Positions 53,101 through 60,882 of a stretch of 64,000 nt of DNA are shown here, in pieces (position 1 is the stretch's first letter; each line of letters begins with the position of its first letter). Under the pieces are notes generated by a model. It was not told the origin of the DNA, did no database searches, and was given only the letters and a program-made list of their open reading frames with translations. The translations under genes and the position numbers were made by a program. This stretch comes from Flavobacteriales bacterium. Lineage in GTDB: Bacteria; Bacteroidota; Bacteroidia; Flavobacteriales_F; PHOS-HE28. The stretch is from the NCBI GenBank assembly GCA_020635695.1, contig JACJZH010000010.1:1-64000 (forward strand), in the 5' to 3' direction.

Positions 53101-53315
53101 AGGTGAACATCAGCGGCGACACCTACGCCATCATCAAGGACCATTTCGACTGCCAATACCGCGGCAAGGTGCAGGCCAAGAACAAGGGCGAGATCGACAT
53201 GTACTTCGTGAAGCGCATCAAGCCCGGCTTCAGTACGGATGCCGAGGGCGTTCACCCCAACGAGCGCTTCCTTCGGGAACTGGGCGTGTCAGCTGACGCC
53301 GAGCAGCTGGCGTAG
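50190..53315 (+). CDS. Propeller-sensor adenylate cyclase (class III)
   Basis: 1041 residues. Signal peptide (IAFLAAAPVSAQR), then a two-component-regulator-type beta-propeller with many WIGTxxGL blades (residues 20-620), a Y_Y_Y domain (ALPPNEYEFKVKAMDRTGDW) and one membrane helix (WWFYTASAVFIGIVFFSYV). A coiled coil leads to a class III cyclase domain (about 829-1010). Metal Asp (FTDFKGF D838; TIGDSYM D882), KIKT Lys and YDIWG Asp951 (the ATP-specifying pair), and NTASRM (Asn958, Arg962) are all present. Expected product is cAMP, made in the cytoplasm in response to a periplasmic ligand. It ends 27 nt inside the convergent NUDIX gene. Confidence 0.9.
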   Translation: MSPIRSAGRCLVLTIAFLAAAPVSAQRYFFEQVGVDRGLPASKVYAVLQDGYGTVWIGTEAGLAAYDGRQVRSIGTQDGAAPGGARSLLLDRQGRLWVGHLDGGITVHDGDRFQAYTVGEGMPSAVTGLAEDVNGTIWLATAGSGAWRIPPMEDLPTTLAATRVGASDLRDKLLGACALKDGRSCFVEDGGTILVTRDGTGFEPLDMPGIPQVFRFTALFQHSSGDLWVGTIGGGAFRLPANGAPTVRYDIPAGLGSETVFCFGEDARQRTWVGTLDGGLSCIDGDEVRTFDPRNGLHTSFVRCIGRDREGNLLIGTNDNGLDIFKGERFVSFGEPDGLADPRVWAVLEDRQGSTWFGTDNGIVVLGRKGSVDRTITVQDGQLTSNFIRSLKEDQNGRIWIGTDNGGLLQYDPRSGRAVPQTELSFTLAEQKVTALELGQPGELWVGGLNGVRRYIPGSGTVPTIYTVNEGLASDHVKGLFRDRDGAIWVGSTVGGISVIDNGVVHALDLGRAFTATCFTQDEAGRIWVGTEGQGILVLEGRKEVQRFTDQEGLLSNTIKALATDAQGHVWIGTNKGLNKWRPKKGGFIAFTERAGFTGIEVLPNAVAATGRGEVWFGTVNGATRVGSEAGSDEQIAPLVAIRGWKVNLEDHPVKERNKLDHTERNVRIAYGSVSLSDPDAVRYAYMLEGLDTDWQPITTTTDAYYPALPPNEYEFKVKAMDRTGDWSEPAALRFTVLPPWWQSWWFYTASAVFIGIVFFSYVKVRERQLRMRNMVLERKVEERTAEVVAQSREIEQQKGQIEGLLLNILPKPISDELQEKGSATARRHDHVSVMFTDFKGFTQVAERMTPEELVHELDECFIRFDDIVGRYGLEKIKTIGDSYMCAAGVPASDPQHAVKTVLVAFEVRELMDDWKRQREAQGKMPWSLRIGVHSGPVVAGVVGKRKFAYDIWGDTVNTASRMESSGEPGEVNISGDTYAIIKDHFDCQYRGKVQAKNKGEIDMYFVKRIKPGFSTDAEGVHPNERFLRELGVSADAEQLA

Positions 53316-53921
53316 TTCGGCCAGCATCATGGCCGTGGCGCCCCAGACCACCTGGCCCTGCACATCGAAGTAAGGCACGGTGGCACGCCGCCCCAGGACC
53401 TGTACGTATCGGTCGCCCTGCTTCAGGATGTCGTCCCGGAGCAGTTCACGCACGGGCGTTTCGATGAGCGCCGCCACTTCGCGTGGATCGGGGGCGAAGG
53501 GCCCGGGCTCCTCGGCCAGGGCCACATAGGGGGTCACCAGGGAGCGGCTGGGAGGGATGTACACCCGGCTCAGCGCGCCGAGCACGTCCAGCCCCCGGGG
53601 TACCACGCCCACCTCCTCGGTGAACTCGCGCACGGCGGTCATCACCAGGTCGCGGTCCTGTTCCTCACGCCGTCCACCAGGGAAGCTCACCTGGTCGCCA
53701 TGCACGCCATCGTAGGGCGGCCGCCGCATCAGCAGGGTGTGCAGCTCGTCTCGGCGGGGATAGAACAACACAAGCACGGCGCTCTCCCGGGGAGCGGGCC
53801 GTTGCCGTAGCACCGCCTCGATGTCCGGCCGCTTGTAACCGCTCACTTCCAGGAAGGCATCGTGGCCGGGCAGCGGACCCGCAAGGGCCTCACGCAGGCG
53901 GACGATCCCCTCCGGCCTCAT
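53289..53921 (-). CDS. NUDIX hydrolase, CoA-pyrophosphatase type
   Basis: 210 residues from the ATG at 53921, which overlaps the upstream lipoprotein stop (ATGA). The Nudix box is GGRREEQDRDLVMTAVREFTEEVG, given here in two parts: GGRREEQD and AVREFTEEVG. The preceding VSFPGG and LLMRRPPYDGVHGDQ fit the NudL/CoA diphosphatase branch. The 3' end overlaps the cyclase gene on the other strand. Confidence 0.85.
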   Translation of the reverse strand: MRPEGIVRLREALAGPLPGHDAFLEVSGYKRPDIEAVLRQRPAPRESAVLVLFYPRRDELHTLLMRRPPYDGVHGDQVSFPGGRREEQDRDLVMTAVREFTEEVGVVPRGLDVLGALSRVYIPPSRSLVTPYVALAEEPGPFAPDPREVAALIETPVRELLRDDILKQGDRYVQVLGRRATVPYFDVQGQVVWGATAMMLAELRQLLGVS

Positions 53922-54397
53922 GCGCCCTCCAGGTCCTTCAGCAGGCGTGCGGCGGCCCCGGAGTAGCGGTGGTCCTTCCGACCGGCCAGCTCCTTCGCAC
54001 CGGCCACGGCGCGATCCCGTTGCCCGCTGCACACCAGGCAGAGCAGGCTGTACCACTCGGTCTCGTCGCGGAACACCCGGCGCGGGTCCTGCTCCACGAA
54101 GTCCAGCTGCAGTTCGGCATCGTATGGCTGGCCGCTCCCCAGCAGGCTCACCGCCAGGTGGAAGCGGGCCTCCACCTCCCGGGGATGCCTGTCCACGTAA
54201 GGCTGCAGTGCTTTCGCCGCCTCGGCGAAGTCGCCTTCCGCGTAGGGCTCCATCGCGTCCAGCAGCTCCGCGTTCTGCTCCGTCCGCACGCGTTGGCCGA
54301 TCAGGTCGGGGTAGGGTTCGAAATGCCGTTCGCACAGATCACCTTCCGGAGCACTCGTGCAAGCCCCCAGCAGCAGGATCATGGCCAGTTTCCGCAT
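53918..54397 (-). CDS. TPR-like lipoprotein of unknown function
   Basis: 159 residues with a lipobox (ILLLGAC) and helix pairs typical of short TPR proteins (EGDFAEAAKALQPYVDRHPREVEARFHLA read as two helices). No specific family. The start is backed by a TAATTTCG box ending 4 nt upstream. Translationally coupled to the NUDIX gene. Confidence 0.75.
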   Translation of the reverse strand: MRKLAMILLLGACTSAPEGDLCERHFEPYPDLIGQRVRTEQNAELLDAMEPYAEGDFAEAAKALQPYVDRHPREVEARFHLAVSLLGSGQPYDAELQLDFVEQDPRRVFRDETEWYSLLCLVCSGQRDRAVAGAKELAGRKDHRYSGAAARLLKDLEGA

Positions 54398-54401
54398 GCC
54401 G

Positions 54402-54409
54402 CGAAATTA
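54402..54409 (-). promoter_or_regulatory. -7 box TAATTTCG, leaderless arrangement
   Basis: Minus strand; ends 4 nt before the lipoprotein ATG at 54397 and overlaps the last codons of the upstream lepB. Confidence 0.55.
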
Positions 54410-55363
54410 GTCCCCCTGCCTGCCCAGCCCGACGAACCAGCGCCCGCTGCGCAGACCGCCTTCCTCGTTCTGGCCCAACAGCACGAAACCCGCCCGGCCC
54501 ACCAGATGGTCCATGGGCACGAAGCCCCAGTACCGCGAATCGGCCGAATGGTCGCGGGCATCGCCCAGCACGAACACATAATCCCGCTCCACCACGTACT
54601 GCTCCAGCGGCACCCCATCCAGCACGATCCGCCGGCCATCGTGCGTGGGGCTGTGCCCTTCGTACCGGCTGATCAACCGGTCGTACAGCGGAAAGTTGGC
54701 GACATCGATCCGCAGGGTGTCGCCCTTCGCCGGTACGGTCAGCGGACCGAAACGGTCGTTGTTCCAGCGGAAGTTGGGGCTGTACGGGAAGATGTGTCCC
54801 GGTGCGCCGGTGCTGGGGCCCATGGGTTCCACGGAGACGATGTCCTTCCGTTCCCGCAGGCTGTCCGCCTGGACCTTGCTCAGCGGCAGTTCCAGCGTAC
54901 TGCGACCGGGAGGGAAGAAGGCGAGCGGAAGTTGAAGCTGCTGCCGCAACGCCTCGGGATCCGCAGTACCACGCAGGCGCACGAGGTGCCGGTGGCTCTC
55001 GCCCTTGGCAGGTGCGATCTCCTCGCCGTTCACAAACAGCGCGCCCGCCTTCAACTGCACGGTATCACCGGGAAGACCCACCAGCCGCTTCACCAGCAAT
55101 TGCCGGGAGCTGAGGGAACGGTCGTCCTGCACGGGATCGCGGAACACCACGATGTCACCCCGCTCGAAGCCCGTCCACACCCGCCAGCGCTCCACGCCCA
55201 CCAGGTCTCCGGGCAGCAGGGTGGCGTACATGCTCGTGTGCCGCACGGTGACCCACCGCAGCACGAAGAGATGCAGCAACACCAGGATCCCCAGCGCCAG
55301 CCCGATGGCCTTCAGCCACTCGCGGAGATGCCCGCGTACCGATGGATGCCCATTGTCCGCCAT
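54407..55363 (-). CDS. lepB: Signal peptidase I (second copy)
   Basis: 318 residues with one membrane helix (IGLALGILVLLHLFVL). The catalytic Ser is in TVRHTSMYATLLPGD and the Lys in LVKRLVGLPGDT; the family's GDARDHSADSRYWGFVP box is intact. A Bacteroidota-type insert of about 120 residues sits between these boxes. It cleaves Sec signal peptides on the periplasmic side. A larger lepB lies immediately upstream. Confidence 0.93.
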   Translation of the reverse strand: MADNGHPSVRGHLREWLKAIGLALGILVLLHLFVLRWVTVRHTSMYATLLPGDLVGVERWRVWTGFERGDIVVFRDPVQDDRSLSSRQLLVKRLVGLPGDTVQLKAGALFVNGEEIAPAKGESHRHLVRLRGTADPEALRQQLQLPLAFFPPGRSTLELPLSKVQADSLRERKDIVSVEPMGPSTGAPGHIFPYSPNFRWNNDRFGPLTVPAKGDTLRIDVANFPLYDRLISRYEGHSPTHDGRRIVLDGVPLEQYVVERDYVFVLGDARDHSADSRYWGFVPMDHLVGRAGFVLLGQNEEGGLRSGRWFVGLGRQGD

Positions 55364-55382
55364 GGCGTCCCGTGGAGATCGA

Positions 55383-55437
55383 GGTCAACCTCCAACCTCC
55401 AACATTCAACGTTCAACACTCACCTCCAACCTTAATC
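55383..55437. repeat. CAACCTCCAACATTCAAC-word repeat between the two lepB genes
   Basis: Imperfect short words (TCCAACCT, CAACATTCAACG, TTCAACACT) repeat in one direction and fill the 68-nt gap. A different word from the other repeats in the window but of the same style. Confidence 0.7.
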
Positions 55438-57003
55438 CACCAACGTGAACAACCGCTTCCACCGGATGCCGGTGTAGGGGTCCTTGGTGAACCAGACGAG
55501 GACGGCCTTGCCCACCACGTGGTCGTGCGGCACGAAGCCCCAGTAGCGGCTGTCCTGCGAGCGGTGGCGGTTGTCGCCCATCATCCAGTAGTAGTCCTGC
55601 TGGAAGGTGTAGCTGGTGGCCGGGCTGCCATTGATCAGGATGGTGCCGTCCTTGACCTGCAGGTCGTTGTGTTCGTACAACTTGATGATCCGCTCATACA
55701 GCGGCAGGTTGGCCAGGGTCAGCTGCACGGTGGCGCCTTCCTTGGGGATCCAGATGGGACCGAAGTTGTCCACGCTCCAGTCCGTGTAGTCCGGGTGGTT
55801 GGGGAAGTAGGGCCACTTGTGGCCCGGCGGGGTGTATCCGCGCGGCTGGTCCTGGCGGGTGAGGCTGCCGAAGAAGGGGTTGCCCTTCTCCAACTCGGCC
55901 ACCTGCTCCCCGGTCAGCGCCACGTTCACCGAACCGGCCTCTGGGCCTTGTCCATTGCCCAGGTCGCCCAGGGCCACGTCGTAGTTCTTCTTCAGCATGT
56001 CCAGCGCCCGCTCGTTGAGCGCGGTCTTCAGCACGGTCTCGTAGCCGAACTGCGCCTTTTCGGGCAGGTCCTCCTTCTTCCCGTTCACGTAAACGTAGCC
56101 GCTCCGTACCTCGAGCGTATCGCCGGCCGTGCCCACGCAGCGCTTGATGTAATGCTCGCGCTTGTCCAGCGGACGTACCAGGATGCCGCCGGTGGGCATC
56201 AGGCGCTGCTCGCCGTCCACCACGTTGGGCAGCATGGTGTTGGGGTCCTGGATCTTGGCCCGGCCGTGGTCGCGCACCAGCTGGTAGTAGCTCTGGTTCT
56301 GGAAGTTGGCCACCACGGTGTCGCCCTCCGGGAAATTGAACACCACGGCATCGCCCTTCTCCGGCCGGCCGAAGCCGGGCAGGCGGCGGTAGGGCTGGCT
56401 GAACCAGGTGACGAAGCTGGGGGTGCTGGTGGTGAGCGGCAGGGTGTGGTGGGTGAGGGGGAAGGTGAGCGGGGTCATCGGCATGCGCGGCCCGTAGCTC
56501 AGCTTGCTCACGAACAGGTAATCGCCCACCAGCAGGCTCTTCTCCATGGAGGGGGTGGGGATGGTGAAGGCCTCGAAGGTGAAGGTGCGGAACACCGTGG
56601 CCACGATCACCGCGAACAGGATGGCATCGCCCCACTGGCCCAGCAGCCCGCGCTTGCGCTGCTCCTTGGGGATGGGCCCGACGTACTTGAACTCCTCCTT
56701 GAACGCCAGCTCCGGGACCTTCACCCAGGGCAGGAAGGTCATGAGCACGTGGTCCTTGAACTCCCGCTGGGCGTAGGCGATGCTCAGGTTCACGTTCATG
56801 ATGATGAGCATGAGCAGGTTCACCCCGGGCACCAGCAGCAGGATCAGCCACCACCAGGGCTTGCCGATCAGCTTGTTCCACACGTAGAGGTTGTAGCCCG
56901 GCACGAAGCCTTCCCAGGCCGGGCGCCCCGCCTTCACGAAGAGCTTCCACAGCGAGGCGTAGACCACCGCGAAGTAGGCGAAGAGAAGCAGGTAGGGGAT
57001 CAT
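55432..57003 (-). CDS. lepB: Signal peptidase I, large form with N-terminal membrane domain
   Basis: 523 residues. An extra N-terminal membrane module (YLLLFAYFAVVYASLWKLFV, WWWLILLLVPGVNLLMLII) precedes the peptidase, as in other Bacteroidota LepB. Catalytic Ser in IPTPSMEKSLLVGD, Lys in HYIKRCVGTAGDT and the GDNRHRSQDSRYWGFVP box are present, with a long insert between. It sits downstream of dapB, its usual place. Two different LepB in a row may divide substrates. Confidence 0.94.
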   Translation of the reverse strand: MIPYLLLFAYFAVVYASLWKLFVKAGRPAWEGFVPGYNLYVWNKLIGKPWWWLILLLVPGVNLLMLIIMNVNLSIAYAQREFKDHVLMTFLPWVKVPELAFKEEFKYVGPIPKEQRKRGLLGQWGDAILFAVIVATVFRTFTFEAFTIPTPSMEKSLLVGDYLFVSKLSYGPRMPMTPLTFPLTHHTLPLTTSTPSFVTWFSQPYRRLPGFGRPEKGDAVVFNFPEGDTVVANFQNQSYYQLVRDHGRAKIQDPNTMLPNVVDGEQRLMPTGGILVRPLDKREHYIKRCVGTAGDTLEVRSGYVYVNGKKEDLPEKAQFGYETVLKTALNERALDMLKKNYDVALGDLGNGQGPEAGSVNVALTGEQVAELEKGNPFFGSLTRQDQPRGYTPPGHKWPYFPNHPDYTDWSVDNFGPIWIPKEGATVQLTLANLPLYERIIKLYEHNDLQVKDGTILINGSPATSYTFQQDYYWMMGDNRHRSQDSRYWGFVPHDHVVGKAVLVWFTKDPYTGIRWKRLFTLVD

Positions 57004-57111
57004 GGTCTTAAATGTGGAAATTGCTGGGATGTGGAAATGTGAGGATGCGCTGGTCTGGGATCCGGTGTCGGCTGATCATTTTCACATCCGCACATCTTCA
57101 CATTCACGCAT
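57004..57111. repeat. TTTCCACATT-word repeats in both orientations between lepB and dapB
   Basis: The left part (57010-57045) reads GTGGAAATGTGAGG-like words and the right part (57076-57118) the complementary CATTTTCACATC / CTTCACATTCACG words. The pair can fold as an imperfect hairpin covering the whole gap. Confidence 0.75.
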
Positions 57112-57825
57112 TCATCCTCCAAGAACGTCGTCCATCGTGTACAGCCCCGTGCGCCCGGCCAGCCATTCGGCGGCCACCACGGCGCCTGTGGCAAAGCCCT
57201 GCCGCCCGAAGGCCTCGTGGGTGATGATGAGCCGGTCCTCGTCGCTGGTCCAGCTCACGGAATGCTTGCCCGGCACCTCGCCGGTACGTTCGCTGGCGAT
57301 GGGCACTGCGCCTTCGACGGCCTGTTCGCCGGCCTCCGCCTTCCGCCAGCCGGTGAAGCGCTTCGTGGCCAGGTCGATGTCCCGCGCCAGGGAAAGGGCC
57401 GTCCCGCTGGGGGCGTCCAGCTTGTGCACATGGTGCACCTCGTCCACATGCAGCCGGTAGGCCGGGTGCGGGTCCATGAGCGCGGCCAGCTGCCGGTTCA
57501 GGCGGAAGAAGAGGTTGACGCCGATGCTGAAGTTGCTGGCCCAGAGCAGTCCGCCGCGGTGCTCGCCCACAAGGGACTTCACCTCGGGCAGGTGGTCGTA
57601 CCAGCCGGTGGTGCCCACCACCACGGGCACACCGTGCTCCAGGCACAGGCGCATGTTGGCCACCGCCGTGGCTGGCTCGCTGAACTCGATGGCCACATCG
57701 GCGCCGGTGGGCGGGGTGCCGGCATTGGAACGGTCCACGGTGAGCACCACCTCGTGCCCGCGCGCTGCGCAGACCTCCGCGATGGCGCGTCCCATTTTCC
57801 CGAAGCCGTACAGGGCCACCTTCAT
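57112..57825 (-). CDS. dapB: 4-Hydroxy-tetrahydrodipicolinate reductase
   Basis: 237 residues. NAD(P)-binding start VALYGFGKMGRAIAE and the substrate-binding signature HHVHKLDAPSGTAL are intact. It works in lysine and diaminopimelate synthesis. The ATG follows a TATCTTCG box by 7 nt, so it may be transcribed apart from the parAB block upstream. Confidence 0.96.
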   Translation of the reverse strand: MKVALYGFGKMGRAIAEVCAARGHEVVLTVDRSNAGTPPTGADVAIEFSEPATAVANMRLCLEHGVPVVVGTTGWYDHLPEVKSLVGEHRGGLLWASNFSIGVNLFFRLNRQLAALMDPHPAYRLHVDEVHHVHKLDAPSGTALSLARDIDLATKRFTGWRKAEAGEQAVEGAVPIASERTGEVPGKHSVSWTSDEDRLIITHEAFGRQGFATGAVVAAEWLAGRTGLYTMDDVLGG

Positions 57826-57832
57826 GCGGGGC

Positions 57833-57840
57833 CGAAGATA
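57833..57840 (-). promoter_or_regulatory. -7 box TATCTTCG for dapB
   Basis: Minus strand, 7 nt before the dapB ATG. Confidence 0.5.
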
Positions 57841-57902
57841 CCGGATGGGGTGGGGTGGGGGAAGCGGGCCTGGGAGGAGCGGTCGAAGGGGCTGACGAGC
57901 GC

Positions 57903-58463
57903 CTACAAGTTCACCCCCAGCGAAAACCCCAACGCCCCCTGCGCGGCCAGGGAAAGGGAAGGAGCCAGCCGCAGGCTCAGGTCGGGGCTCACGTCGAAGC
58001 GCACGAAGTAGGCGTCCACCGCGGCGTCCATCACGTTCAGGATGTACACCAGCCCGAAGGCGATGTAGCTCCACTCCATCCAGCGGCGGTACTGCTCGGT
58101 GGCGTTCAAAAGCCCGGCGCTGGTGAACTGCCCGTCGAACTCGTCCACGGTGCTTGGGTCGCCGTCGATCGTGGCCAGGTAGGCGGTCTTGTAGCGCTGG
58201 TACTCGCGGGTGTTCTCCCGGATGAAGTAGTAGCTGATCCCCAGCCCGGCATAGGCGATGGGCACCTTCCACCACTTGCGGTTGTACACCTGGCCCGCGC
58301 CGGGCAGCAGCGCGCTGTACAGGGCCGCCTTCCCGGGGCTGTGGCCCACCCGCCAGTCGGGCTCGTAGGCCACGGTGTCCGCGCCGGTGACGCGCACGGT
58401 GTCCTGGGCCTGGAGACCGGAAGCGACCAGGAAAAGGAGGGAGGCGAACAGGGTCCTACTCAC
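57903..58463 (-). CDS. DUF5683 family membrane protein
   Basis: About 186 residues if the GTG at 58463 is used; it overlaps the parB stop and gives a clean signal peptide (TLFASLLFLVASGLQAQ). An ATG at 58499 is the alternative. The DUF5683 pattern SPGKAALYSALLPGAGQVYN, then WWKVPIAYAGLGISYYF is clear, with a beta-rich C-terminus. This family normally lies between parB and dapB in Bacteroidota. Role unknown. Confidence 0.82.
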   Translation of the reverse strand: MSRTLFASLLFLVASGLQAQDTVRVTGADTVAYEPDWRVGHSPGKAALYSALLPGAGQVYNRKWWKVPIAYAGLGISYYFIRENTREYQRYKTAYLATIDGDPSTVDEFDGQFTSAGLLNATEQYRRWMEWSYIAFGLVYILNVMDAAVDAYFVRFDVSPDLSLRLAPSLSLAAQGALGFSLGVNL

Positions 58464-59337
58464 CCAGGAGCCGGGTAAGGCGTTCCAGTTCCTCCGCATT
58501 GCGGAAGGCGATCTCGATGCGGCCTTTTCCATCGGCGGACTCCTTCACCGCAACCCGCGTGCCGAAGCGGTCGCCAAGACGTTTCGCGACCTCGCGGTGG
58601 CCGCTCTTCGGGCGGGAAATGGTGCCGTTGCGGGCCGGGGTGGAGGCGTTTTCCCGGGCCAGGCCCTCCACCTCGCGCACGCTCAGCTGGCTTTCCACGA
58701 TGCGGCGGTACAGGGCCACCTGGCGCTCCGGGTCGCCGATGTTGATCAGCGCGCGGGCGTGGCCCATGCCGATCTGCTTCTGGCGCAGGCCCAGCTGCAC
58801 CTCGGGCGGCAGCTTCAGCAGGCGCAGGTAGTTGCTGATGGTGGTGCGGTCCTTGCCCACCTTGGCGCTCAGCTGCTCCTGGGTCAGCTGCACCTCCTCG
58901 ATCAGGCGCTGGAAGCTGATGGCCACCTCGATGGCGTCGAGCTCCTCGCGCTGGATGTTCTCCACCAGCGCCATCTCCAGCATGGCCTCGTCGTTGGCCA
59001 CGCGGATGTAGGCCGGGATCTGCTCCAGCCCCGCGAGCTGGCTGGCCCGGAAGCGGCGTTCGCCACTGATCAGCTGGTAGCGGTCCACGCCCACCTTGCG
59101 CACGGTGACGGGCTGCACGATGCCCAGCTGGCGGATGCTGCTGCTGAGCTCGTTGAGCGCCTCGGGGCTGAAGGTGGTGCGGGGCTGGAAGGGGTTCGGT
59201 TCGATCTGCGCGATGGGCAGTTCGGACACGGACCCGGTGACGCGCGGTGCGGGGGCGCCGGTGCGCGTGGTGATGTCGGTGCCGGGATCCTCGAGCAGCG
59301 CGCTCAGGCCCCGGCCAAGGCCGCGTTTCTTGGTCAT
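58456..59337 (-). CDS. parB: Chromosome partitioning protein ParB
   Basis: 293 residues. The CTPase/N-terminal motif LISGERRFRASQLAG and LVENIQREELDAIE, the helix-turn-helix LTQEQLSAKVGKDRTTISNYL, and a C-terminal dimerisation segment are present. It binds parS and loads SMC. No parS-like palindrome was found in this window. Confidence 0.95.
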   Translation of the reverse strand: MTKKRGLGRGLSALLEDPGTDITTRTGAPAPRVTGSVSELPIAQIEPNPFQPRTTFSPEALNELSSSIRQLGIVQPVTVRKVGVDRYQLISGERRFRASQLAGLEQIPAYIRVANDEAMLEMALVENIQREELDAIEVAISFQRLIEEVQLTQEQLSAKVGKDRTTISNYLRLLKLPPEVQLGLRQKQIGMGHARALINIGDPERQVALYRRIVESQLSVREVEGLARENASTPARNGTISRPKSGHREVAKRLGDRFGTRVAVKESADGKGRIEIAFRNAEELERLTRLLGE

Positions 59338-60143
59338 TGCTCCACGGGGATGGTGCGCTCGTGCTCGGGGATGCGCGTCATCTGGTTCTTCTGCAGGATC
59401 TCACGCGCCAGGTTCAGGTAGTTCACCGCGCCCTTGCAGCTGGCGTCGTGCATCAGCACGGTCTGCCCATGGCTCGGGGCCTCGCCCAGGCTCACGTTGC
59501 GGTGCACCACGGTGTCGAACACCAGCTGCTGGAAGTGGGTCTTCACCTCCTCCACCACCTGGTTGGCCAGGCGCAGGCGGCTGTCGTACATGGTCAGCAG
59601 CATGCCCTCGATGCTCAGGGCGGTGTTCAGGCGCTGCTGCACGATCTTCACGGTGTTCAGCAGCTTGCCCAGGCCCTCCAGGGCGAAGTACTCGCACTGC
59701 ACGGGGATGATCACGCTGTCGGCCGCGGTGAGGGCGTTCACGGTGACCAGGCCCAGGGAGGGGGAGCAGTCGATGATGATGAAGTCGTAGAGGTCCCGCA
59801 TGGGCTCCAGCACCTTCTTCAGCATGTGCTCGCGCTCGGGCATGTCGATCATCTCGATCTCCGCGCCCACCAGGTCGATGTGCCCGGGAAGCAGTTCCAG
59901 GTTCGGGTTGTCGGTGCCGATCACCAGGTCGGCGGCAGGGGCACCGTTGATCAGGCTCTCGTAGATGCTGGCCTTCACCTCGCGGGGATCGTAGCCCACG
60001 CCGCTGGTGGCGTTGGCCTGCGGGTCGGCGTCCACGAGCAGGGTCTTCTTCTCCAGCACGCCCAGGCTGGCGGCCAGGTTGATGGCGGTGGTGGTCTTGC
60101 CCACGCCGCCCTTCTGGTTCACGATGGCGATGATCTTGGCCAT
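59334..60143 (-). CDS. parA: Chromosome partitioning ATPase ParA/Soj
   Basis: 269 residues from the ATG at 60143. Deviant Walker A KGGVGKTTTAINLAA follows the start directly; DADPQANATSG and IIIDCSPSLG match the family. Its stop overlaps parB (ATGA). It works with ParB in origin segregation. The first gene of the parA-parB-DUF5683 block. Confidence 0.96.
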   Translation of the reverse strand: MAKIIAIVNQKGGVGKTTTAINLAASLGVLEKKTLLVDADPQANATSGVGYDPREVKASIYESLINGAPAADLVIGTDNPNLELLPGHIDLVGAEIEMIDMPEREHMLKKVLEPMRDLYDFIIIDCSPSLGLVTVNALTAADSVIIPVQCEYFALEGLGKLLNTVKIVQQRLNTALSIEGMLLTMYDSRLRLANQVVEEVKTHFQQLVFDTVVHRNVSLGEAPSHGQTVLMHDASCKGAVNYLNLAREILQKNQMTRIPEHERTIPVEQ

Positions 60144-60229
60144 GAGGGGGATCCGTTCTGCTGATAGGTGAGGTTGGTCGCTCCTGGGACTATCCGTTGG
60201 GTCAACGGGTAGGCTCCGGGACAAAGCTG

Positions 60230-60237
60230 CATCTTCG
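60230..60237 (+). promoter_or_regulatory. -7-like box CATCTTCG
   Basis: 46 nt before the FMN reductase ATG at 60284. The 140-nt divergent region to parA holds no other clear site. Confidence 0.35.
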
Positions 60238-60283
60238 CGGCGGGTCGTGCCTGTTGAAAACCGCGCGACTTTTGAACATTCCC

Positions 60284-60823
60284 ATGTCGGACCAACCCGC
60301 GATCGGCATCATCGGCGGCACCGACCGCCTGGACAGCAACACCGCAAAGGTGGTGCAGGCCTACCGGCAGGTGGCCGAAGCGGAGGGCGTGGCAGTGACC
60401 TGGATGGACCTGGACCGGCTGCCGCGCGACCTCGACCGCATCGGACCCTATGGGGAACCCGGGCCGGAGGTGGTGGAGCTGGTCAGCACCCACGTGGATC
60501 CGTTCCGGCACCTGGTGTTCGTGCTGCCGGAGTACAACGGAAGCTTCCCGGGCATCCTGAAGCTGTTCATGGACGCCGTGCATCCGAGGCATTTCCAGGG
60601 GAAGCGTGTGGCGCTCGTGGGCGTGAGCGACGGGCGCGCCGGCAACCTGCGGGGGTTGGACCAGTTCCAGGCCGTGCTCAACTACCTGAAGGCCGACGTG
60701 ATCTGGCACAAGCCGAAGCTCAGCGGCATCGGTAGGCTCTTGGATCCCGCCACAGGGGAGCTGCAGGACGAAGGCATACGGCAGCAGTTCCGGGACCAGC
60801 TCAAGCTATTGCTCGCAGGCTGA
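60284..60823 (+). CDS. NADPH-dependent FMN reductase family protein
   Basis: 179 residues. Flavodoxin-like start IGIIGGTDRLDSNTAKVV, the family motif VLPEYNGSFPGILKLFMDAV and KRVALVGVSDGRAGN. It likely reduces quinones, azo compounds or other acceptors with NAD(P)H; the physiological acceptor is unknown. Confidence 0.87.
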   Translation: MSDQPAIGIIGGTDRLDSNTAKVVQAYRQVAEAEGVAVTWMDLDRLPRDLDRIGPYGEPGPEVVELVSTHVDPFRHLVFVLPEYNGSFPGILKLFMDAVHPRHFQGKRVALVGVSDGRAGNLRGLDQFQAVLNYLKADVIWHKPKLSGIGRLLDPATGELQDEGIRQQFRDQLKLLLAG

Positions 60824-60855
60824 AGGAGGAGGCCAGGCACCCGCTCATCGGACCT

Positions 60856-60882
60856 GTATTAGTTAACATAATATAAATTATG
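60856..60882. other. Isolated A/T-rich tract
   Basis: 27 nt of nearly pure A/T including GTTAAC and AATATAAATTA, covering the stop codon of the epimerase gene between convergent genes. Unusual in this GC-rich window. It does not match a terminator or a known att core. Confidence 0.4.

Noticed and set aside
59334..60143. parAB as a sign of the replication origin or a plasmid
   Set aside because: parAB here is in the usual Bacteroidota chromosomal block with dapB and lepB. No dnaA, DnaA-box cluster, parS or replication gene was seen.
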